Part shown: positions 58,847 through 64,000 of the stretch, piece by piece | How positions within the stretch are numbered: the first letter of the stretch is position 1 | How the letters are laid out: every line of letters begins with the position of its first letter | DNA from: Paraclostridium hominis | GTDB taxonomy: Bacteria; Bacillota; Clostridia; Peptostreptococcales; Peptostreptococcaceae | Assembly (NCBI RefSeq): GCF_014306135.1 | Contig: NZ_JACRWD010000008.1 | Coordinates: forward strand, 1-64,000 | Length of the DNA stretch: 64,000 nt | Reading direction: 5' to 3' | Made by a program: the position numbers and the translations under genes | The notes under the pieces: model-generated | The model's input: the letters and a program-made list of their open reading frames with translations, nothing else | What the model was told of the DNA's origin: nothing | Database searches by the model: none

Positions 58847-59911
58847 ATGCTAAATAAATTAGAAGTACTAGAAGATAAATATAAAGAATTAAGTGAAAAA
58901 ATAGCTGATCCGGAAATAATAAATGATCAAAAAGTTTGGCAAAAGTTTATAAAAGAACATGCTGAATTAGAACCAATAATAATGAAATTCAGAGAGTACA
59001 AAGATGTAATGAATAGTATAGCTGAATCAAAATCTATTTTACAAGAAGAATCAGATGAAGAGCTAAGAGAATTAGCTAAAATGGAATTATCAGAAATGGA
59101 AGATAAAGTAGAGCCGATAGAAGCTGAATTAAAAATATTATTATTACCTAAGGACCCTAACGATGATAAAAACGTTATAGTTGAAATCAGAGGTGGAGCT
59201 GGAGGAGATGAAGCAGCTCTATTTGCTGGAGATTTATTTAGAATGTATTGTAGATATGCAGAAAGAAAGAGATGGAAAGTTGAGCTATTAAGTGCTAGTG
59301 AAACTGGTGTTGGTGGATACAAAGAAGTGTCTTTCATGATAAAAGGTAAAGGTGCATACTCAGTTCTTAAATATGAATCAGGAGTTCACAGGGTTCAAAG
59401 AATACCATCTACTGAATCTGGAGGAAGAATACATACATCAACTGCTACAGTTGCAGTATTGCCAGAGGTAGAGGATGTTGAAGTAGAAATAAACCCAAAT
59501 GACTTAAGAATAGATGTTTTCCGTTCTTCAGGAAATGGTGGACAAAGTGTTAACACTACTGACTCTGCAGTAAGGGTTACACATATACCAACAGGAGAAG
59601 TTGTATCTTGTCAAGATGGAAAATCTCAATTAAAAAATAAAGAACAAGCTTTAAAGATATTAAAAGCTAGATTATACGATAAAGCAGTTGCTGAACAAAA
59701 TAAAGAAATATCAGCAGAAAGAAAGAGTCAAGTTGGTACAGGGGATAGATCTGAAAGAATAAGAACTTACAATTTCCCACAAGGAAGAGTAAGTGATCAT
59801 AGAATAAACTTAACATTATATAAATTAGATGCATTCTTAGATGGAGATTTAACTGAAATGATAGATGCACTAATAACTGTAGATCAAACTGAGAAAATGA
59901 TGGCTTTATAA
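58847..59911 (+). CDS. prfA: Peptide chain release factor 1
   Basis: 354 residues from ATG 58847 after GAGGTGA (58834-58840); the GTG at 58838 overlaps the RBS. 'RIPSTESGGRIHTSTATVAV' carries the stop-codon-reading P-x-T motif in RF1 form, and 'FRSSGNGGQSVNTTDSAVRV' the catalytic GGQ. It reads UAA and UAG. Terminator follows. Confidence 0.96.
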   Translation: MLNKLEVLEDKYKELSEKIADPEIINDQKVWQKFIKEHAELEPIIMKFREYKDVMNSIAESKSILQEESDEELRELAKMELSEMEDKVEPIEAELKILLLPKDPNDDKNVIVEIRGGAGGDEAALFAGDLFRMYCRYAERKRWKVELLSASETGVGGYKEVSFMIKGKGAYSVLKYESGVHRVQRIPSTESGGRIHTSTATVAVLPEVEDVEVEINPNDLRIDVFRSSGNGGQSVNTTDSAVRVTHIPTGEVVSCQDGKSQLKNKEQALKILKARLYDKAVAEQNKEISAERKSQVGTGDRSERIRTYNFPQGRVSDHRINLTLYKLDAFLDGDLTEMIDALITVDQTEKMMAL

Positions 59912-59921
59912 TTTGAATAAT

Positions 59922-59954
59922 AAAAATCCCTATTACTAAGATAGGGATTTTTTG
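59922..59954 (+). terminator. Rho-independent terminator after prfA
   Basis: aaaaatccctat (59922-59933) / atagggattttt (59941-59952). Confidence 0.9.
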
Positions 59955-60044
59955 TAAGTAAAAATGGTTATTCTCTGGTATTGGAATAATGATAATTTGT
60001 TGTACATAAAATTAAAACAAGTTAAATAATACTAGGGGGGAGTC

Positions 60045-60725
60045 ATGTTGCTTGAAATAACATTGATAGGACTTATATCTGGAGTTATAGGAACAAGTAT
60101 AGGTGGTATTATATCTACTGTTTTTAGAAAAAATGTTAATAGGTATTTAAGTTTTTGTATGGGTATTTCTGGAGGAATAATGCTAGCTGTAGTGGTATTT
60201 GACCTTCTTAAAGAATCTATGTCAGAGGTAGGGGTTTTTAATACAATTATATTTGTATTTATTGGAGCTATAGCTACAATGTTAATAAAAAACAGACTAG
60301 AAGTTAAATCTGACCTTAATTCTGGATACTTAATATTTTTAAGCATATTGCTACATAATTTACCTGAAGGCTTGGCTATAGGTTCTTCATTTATAGCTAC
60401 AGAAAATTTAGGATTAGCACTAGCTGTTGTAATTGGTATACATAATATACCTGAGGGATTGGCTATGGCATTAAGTTTAGTTGGGAGTAAGATGAGTACT
60501 GTTAAAGTTATATTGTTAACTATAATTGCAGGTATTCCTATGGGAATAGGAAGTTTTTTAGGTGCATATTTTGCTGATATGTGTACTTCTTTAATAGGGG
60601 TTTTTCTAGCTATAGCAGCAGGAACAATGATGTATGTAGTTTTAGAAGAAATATTTCCAACAACTAAATCTATGTATTCTATAATAGGTTTTTTAGTTGG
60701 AATTTTGATAGTAAGCTATATATAA
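60045..60725 (+). CDS. ZIP-family metal transporter
   Basis: 226 residues with about eight helices. The metal motifs are 'ILLHNLPEGLAIGSSFIATE' (helix IV) and 'VIGIHNIPEGLAMALSLVGS' (helix V), both HNxPEG. The family imports Zn or other divalent metals. RBS AGGGGGGAG (60034-60042). It is followed by tsaC 25 bases later. Confidence 0.9.
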   Translation: MLLEITLIGLISGVIGTSIGGIISTVFRKNVNRYLSFCMGISGGIMLAVVVFDLLKESMSEVGVFNTIIFVFIGAIATMLIKNRLEVKSDLNSGYLIFLSILLHNLPEGLAIGSSFIATENLGLALAVVIGIHNIPEGLAMALSLVGSKMSTVKVILLTIIAGIPMGIGSFLGAYFADMCTSLIGVFLAIAAGTMMYVVLEEIFPTTKSMYSIIGFLVGILIVSYI

Positions 60726-60750
60726 ACTAATATGGAAGGAAGGTATACTA

Positions 60751-61794
60751 ATGATAAAGACATTAATAAGTAATATAGATGAACTTAATATAGATAAGGA
60801 AGAAATAAAAAAACATGCTGATTTATTAGCAAAAGGAAAAACAGTAATATTTCCTACTGAAACAGTTTATGGTTTAGGTGCTAATGCTTTAGATGAAGAA
60901 GCTGTAAAGAAAATATATGAGGCTAAGGGAAGACCTAGTGATAATCCTTTAATTGTACATATATATAATGAAAATGAAATTAATTCACTGGCAACAGATA
61001 TAAGTGAACAAGCGAAAAAATTAATGGATGAATTTTGGCCAGGGCCATTAACAATGATATTTAAGAAAAAAGATATAGTTCCTCAAAGAACAAGTGGAGG
61101 GTTAGATACAGTAGCTATAAGAATGCCATCACATCCTATTGCTAGAGAAATTATAAGACAATCTGGAGTTCCTATAGCAGCTCCATCTGCTAATATATCA
61201 GGGAGACCTTCTCCAACTAAAGGCGAGCATGTTTGTGAAGAAATGAATGGAAGAGTTTCTGGAATTATAGTTGGTGGAGACTGCGACTTTGGATTAGAAT
61301 CTACAGTTATAGATATGACGTCTGAAAAGCCGATGATTTTAAGACCTGGAAGTATAACTAAAGAACAAATAGAAGTTTTAATTGGTGAAGTTCTTATTGA
61401 TCCATCTATTGAAGGTAAGGCAGATATAAAAAAAGCTAAAGCACCTGGAATGAAGTATACGCATTATTCTCCTAATGGTGATGTATATATAGTAAGTGGA
61501 GATGAAGAGAATGTAATAAATAAAATTAATAGCTTGATAGAAAAACAAGAAGCAAATAATCTAAAGTGTGGAGTAATTTGTAAAAATAAAAATATAGATA
61601 AATATAAAGGTCAAGTTATAGGATTAGGAAATAATCTTGAAGAAGTCGGAAGTAATTTATTCAATTCATTAATAGAGATGGATAAAAAAAATATAGATGT
61701 AATATATTCAGAAGCTTTTTCTAATACTGGAGTAGGACGAGCTATAATGAATAGATTGATGAAATCTGCAGGGTATAAAGTAATAGAAGTATAA
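60751..61794 (+). CDS. tsaC: Threonylcarbamoyl-AMP synthase (TsaC/Sua5, long form)
   Basis: Makes threonylcarbamoyl-AMP for t6A37 of ANN-reading tRNAs. 347 residues: the N-terminal YrdC fold ('TVIFPTETVYGLGANALDEE', 'GRPSDNPLIVHIY', 'PIAAPSANISGRPSPTKGEH') is joined to a C-terminal Sua5 domain (from ~220; 'APGMKYTHYSPNGDVYIVSG'). Long Sua5-type forms are normal in Firmicutes (YwlC). It precedes rpiB, as in many clostridia. Confidence 0.94.
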   Translation: MIKTLISNIDELNIDKEEIKKHADLLAKGKTVIFPTETVYGLGANALDEEAVKKIYEAKGRPSDNPLIVHIYNENEINSLATDISEQAKKLMDEFWPGPLTMIFKKKDIVPQRTSGGLDTVAIRMPSHPIAREIIRQSGVPIAAPSANISGRPSPTKGEHVCEEMNGRVSGIIVGGDCDFGLESTVIDMTSEKPMILRPGSITKEQIEVLIGEVLIDPSIEGKADIKKAKAPGMKYTHYSPNGDVYIVSGDEENVINKINSLIEKQEANNLKCGVICKNKNIDKYKGQVIGLGNNLEEVGSNLFNSLIEMDKKNIDVIYSEAFSNTGVGRAIMNRLMKSAGYKVIEV

Positions 61795-61908
61795 ATTTAA
61801 AATTATATAAAATAATTGAACAGAATTAATGCAAAAAATGTAAAAGTTTAGTATAATATAAAATTAAGTATAAATCTATTCATACAATTTATTGGAGGTA
61901 TTAGGACC

Positions 61909-62355
61909 ATGAAAATAGGTTTAGGTAGTGATCACGGTGGATACAATTTAAAAGAAGAAATTAAAAAACACTTAGCATCAAAAGGGATTGAAGTTATAGA
62001 CTTTGGAACTGAAAATGGAGTAGATTCAGTAGATTATCCAATATATGGTGAAAAAGTCGCTAAAGCTGTTATTAGCAAAGATGTAGATTATGGTATATTA
62101 TGCTGTGGAACTGGGATAGGAATATCATTAGCAGCAAATAAAGTAAAAGGAATTAGATGTGCTGTTGTTTCAGATACATTTTCTGCTAAGATGTCTAAAG
62201 CTCATAACAATGCAAACATGCTGTCTTTAGGAGAGAGAGTAATAGGAAAAGGTTTAGCATTAGAAATAGTTGATGCATGGCTAAATACTGAGTTTGAAGG
62301 TGAAAGACATTTAAGAAGAGTTAATATGTTAAATGACATAGAACAAAATAATTAG
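61909..62355 (+). CDS. rpiB: Ribose-5-phosphate isomerase B
   Basis: 148 residues. 'MKIGLGSDHGGYNLKEEIKK', catalytic Cys in 'GILCCGTGIGISLAANKVKG', and 'AKMSKAHNNANMLSLGERVI' identify the RpiB family. It interconverts ribulose-5-P and ribose-5-P, which feeds PRPP for upp and prs. RBS GGAGG at 61892. It lies 12 bases from upp. Confidence 0.95.
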   Translation: MKIGLGSDHGGYNLKEEIKKHLASKGIEVIDFGTENGVDSVDYPIYGEKVAKAVISKDVDYGILCCGTGIGISLAANKVKGIRCAVVSDTFSAKMSKAHNNANMLSLGERVIGKGLALEIVDAWLNTEFEGERHLRRVNMLNDIEQNN

Positions 62356-62367
62356 GAGGCTTATACA

Positions 62368-62997
62368 ATGAATAAAGTAGTAGTTGCAGATCATCCATTA
62401 ATACAACATAAGTTAACTTTAATGAGGGATAAAAATACAGGATCTAAAGATTTTAGAGAACTTTTAACAGAGATAACAATGCTTATGGGATATGAAATAA
62501 CAAGAGAGTTACCTTTAGAAGAGATAGAGATAGAAACTCCAGTAGTTAGAACTAAAGCTAAAGTTATAGCAGGTAAAAAATTAGGTATAGTGCCTATATT
62601 AAGAGCAGGTCTAGGAATGGTAGATGGGCTTGTAAACTTAGTTCCAGCAGCTAAAGTTGGACATGTAGGATTATATAGAGATCCTGAAACTTTACAACCA
62701 GTAGAATATTATAGTAAATTCCCACAAGATATACATGAAAGAGAAATGATAGTAGTTGACCCGATGTTAGCAACTGGAGGATCAGCTATTGCTGCAATAG
62801 ATGTATTAAAAAGAGATGGAGCTAAAGTTATAAAATTAGTTAATCTAGTAGCCTCTCCAGAAGGAATAGCAGAAGTTCATAAATATCATCCAGATGTAGA
62901 TATATACGTAGCAAGTATAGATGAGAAATTAAATGATCATGGATATATAGTTCCAGGATTAGGGGATGCTGGAGATAGATTATTCGGCACTAAGTAA
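62368..62997 (+). CDS. upp: Uracil phosphoribosyltransferase
   Basis: Salvages uracil with PRPP to UMP. 209 residues. 'HPLIQHKLTLMRDKNTGSKD' N-terminus, 'VPILRAGLGMVDGLVNLVPA', PRPP loop 'MIVVDPMLATGGSAIAAIDV' and uracil-binding 'HGYIVPGLGDAGDRLFGTK'. rpiB-upp adjacency is usual in clostridia and ahead of the atp operon. Confidence 0.97.
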   Translation: MNKVVVADHPLIQHKLTLMRDKNTGSKDFRELLTEITMLMGYEITRELPLEEIEIETPVVRTKAKVIAGKKLGIVPILRAGLGMVDGLVNLVPAAKVGHVGLYRDPETLQPVEYYSKFPQDIHEREMIVVDPMLATGGSAIAAIDVLKRDGAKVIKLVNLVASPEGIAEVHKYHPDVDIYVASIDEKLNDHGYIVPGLGDAGDRLFGTK

Positions 62998-63004
62998 TTA
63001 AGTA

Positions 63005-63037
63005 AAAAGGTATCTATAAAACATATAGATACCTTTT
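63005..63037 (+). terminator. Rho-independent terminator after upp
   Basis: aaaaggtatctata (63005-63018) / tatagatacctttt (63024-63037). Confidence 0.88.
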
Positions 63038-63443
63038 AAATATTTATAAAAAGATTTGGATTTTAAAAAATACTAATTTAAAATGAGGAAGATAATTAAA
63101 TTATAAATTTTTTTATAAATTTTATTATAAAAAATATTAAAAATTATTTAAAAAAAATGTAATTATTTGTAGAAAAATTTTCATAAAAGGTATAAAATTA
63201 ATATATACTGTATACAATGAAAATAAAATTTTTATAAGTATGTAATGAAAATATAATATATATTTTGTATGCGAAAATATGCATAAATACTAATATAATG
63301 AAGATTATATTAGTATGAAATTGTAATTTTAACTTATAGAATTATATAATTTCATAAAATGAATATTTTGAATAATTCAAAAATATTTATTCAAATTTCA
63401 CACAAAAACGAAAAAACTGAAATTTAAAAATCTTTATTGGGTA
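63038..63443 (+). other. AT-rich gene-free region with hairpins, upstream of the atp operon
   Basis: No reading frame with an RBS is seen. A perfect 13-bp hairpin lies at 63287-63299/63304-63316 (atactaatataat, GAAG loop) and another at 63362-63387 with one bulge. Neither has a T-run. The rest is low-complexity A/T. It may be a regulatory spacer. Confidence 0.5.
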
Positions 63444-63472
63444 TTGATAAAAATATTTAAAAGAAATATAAT
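63444..63472 (+). promoter_or_regulatory. Sigma-A-type promoter for the ATP synthase operon
   Basis: TTGATA (63444-63449), 17-bp spacer, TATAAT (63467-63472), ~110 nt before atpZ. Confidence 0.7.
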
Positions 63473-63581
63473 ATTAAAATATAATTTACAATTAAAATAT
63501 TCAACGTTTCGAACAAAAAAATATTAGATACATATAATTACTTGAAGTAAAGACAAACCATTATGATGAGGTATACTATTT

Positions 63582-63809
63582 ATGGATAAAACTAGAAAAT
63601 ATATGCAAGCTCTTAGTATGCTTTCTTTAATCAGCCAAGTAGGGTTAATGATAATAATACCTATTTTAGGCTGTGCATTTATAGGAAAGTACTTAGATGA
63701 TAAATTTGGGACAAGTCCGTTCTTATTGCTGGTATTTTTAGTATTAGGAATTGGTGGAGCCTTTAGTGGAGTTTACAAAACTCTAATTGTATATGCTAAA
63801 AGGAAGTGA
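63582..63809 (+). CDS. atpZ: AtpZ/AtpI-family ATP synthase accessory protein
   Basis: 75 residues, two membrane helices: 'MLSLISQVGLMIIIPILGCA' and 'PFLLLVFLVLGIGGAFSGVY'. 'FIGKYLDDKFGTSP' in the loop is typical of AtpZ (Pfam ATP-synthase gene 1). AtpZ/AtpI aid c-ring assembly or ion uptake. RBS GATGAGGT (63563-63570). It opens the F0F1 operon, and atpI starts 4 bases after its stop. Confidence 0.88.
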   Translation: MDKTRKYMQALSMLSLISQVGLMIIIPILGCAFIGKYLDDKFGTSPFLLLVFLVLGIGGAFSGVYKTLIVYAKRK

Positions 63810-63813
63810 TTAA

Positions 63814-64000
63814 ATGAATAATACTTTAACAAATCAAGTAAGATGGGTAATTAAAGGTATGGTCATAATTGATTTAATCGCAGCTATTCTAATTATTTTT
63901 TTGTCAAATTCTCCAAAGGAAATGCTTACAGGTCTTTTGTTTGGAAGTATAATAGCAATGCTAAATTTTAGATTGCTAGCTATATCATTACAAAAATCAG
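63814..64000 (+). CDS. atpI: ATP synthase subunit I, partial at window end
   Basis: The first 62 codons are present: 'MNNTLTNQVRWVIKGMVIID', then helix 'LIAAILIIFLSN' and 'GLLFGSIIAMLNFRLLAISL'. The short N-terminal hydrophobic pair and 'GSIIAMLNFRLLA' resemble AtpI proteins found after AtpZ. RBS AGGAAGTGA (63801-63809) overlaps the atpZ end. The rest lies beyond the window. Confidence 0.82.
   Translation, partial: MNNTLTNQVRWVIKGMVIIDLIAAILIIFLSNSPKEMLTGLLFGSIIAMLNFRLLAISLQKS

Overview
This window is a stretch of chromosome from an AT-rich, low-GC Gram-positive, spore-forming anaerobe. The gene set (spmAB, spoVG, spoVT, yabP, yabQ, spoIIE, ricT) is that of an endospore former. The order prs - type IV pilus block - pth - mfd, the Met and Arg T-box leaders, and the codon and base use point to the Peptostreptococcaceae, the relatives of Clostridioides difficile such as Romboutsia, Paraclostridium or Terrisporobacter. 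The genus is inferred, not shown. Nearly all genes run on the + strand, away from an rRNA operon whose 23S end and 5S gene open the window. No insertion sequence, prophage, CRISPR array or tRNA gene was seen.

Layout. 1-0.5 kb: 23S 3' end and 5S rRNA. 0.6-7 kb: a yaaO-like decarboxylase, tmk, holB, ricT, a tRNA/RNA N6-adenine methyltransferase, rsmI and a stand-alone HD-domain protein, matching the Bacillus yaaO-yabC block. 7-12.4 kb: an aminotransferase, a VanY-type carboxypeptidase, a leftward pncB-lrp pair, and spmA-spmB. 12.4-15.1 kb: an amino-acid ABC importer behind an arginine-type T-box leader that carries a second, partial T-box. 15.2-20 kb: metG behind a Met T-box, then tatD, rnmV and rsmA. 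20-29.9 kb: an acidic Tyr/Glu-rich unknown protein, an M20 peptidase, a CDF transporter, an unknown membrane-anchored protein, murC (leftward), purR, spoVG, glmU and prs.

29.9-35 kb is the most unusual part. Where relatives carry a full type IV pilus operon, this genome holds decayed remnants of pilM, pilO, a prepilin and a further minor-pilin/pilK-like gene. No pilA, pilB or pilC is present. These are followed by intact reading frames for pilT and two prepilin peptidases, and the first peptidase has lost one of its two catalytic aspartates. 35-50 kb: pth, mfd, prsA, two tandem spoVT copies, a SpoVB/YabM flippase, yabN (mazG), hup, rqcP, yabP, yabQ, divIC, ppx and spoIIE. Between spoIIE and a membrane-anchored M3 peptidase gene lies an AT-rich 430-bp spacer with a dense cluster of DnaA-box-like 9-mers. 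It ends in a hairpin that contains the ribosome binding site of the peptidase gene. 52-64 kb: transaldolase, glpX, rho (with an Asn-rich insertion), rpmE, tdk, DUF1385, prmC, prfA, a ZIP transporter, tsaC, rpiB, upp, and the start of the ATP synthase operon (atpZ, atpI).

Together these genes cover replication and nucleotide supply (tmk, holB, tdk, upp, prs, purR), translation and RNA modification (metG, rsmA, rsmI, rnmV, pth, prmC, prfA, rpmE, tsaC, rqcP), wall synthesis (murC, glmU, YabM) and sporulation. Best supported regulatory sites are the two T-boxes with their promoters, a sigma-H-type promoter before spoVG and a possible Spo0A site before spoIIE. The strongest candidates for something new are the decayed pilus locus with surviving pilT/pilD2, the 1.5-copy T-box, the DnaA-box cluster, the hairpin-buried ribosome binding sites, and a probable AUC start codon for spmA.
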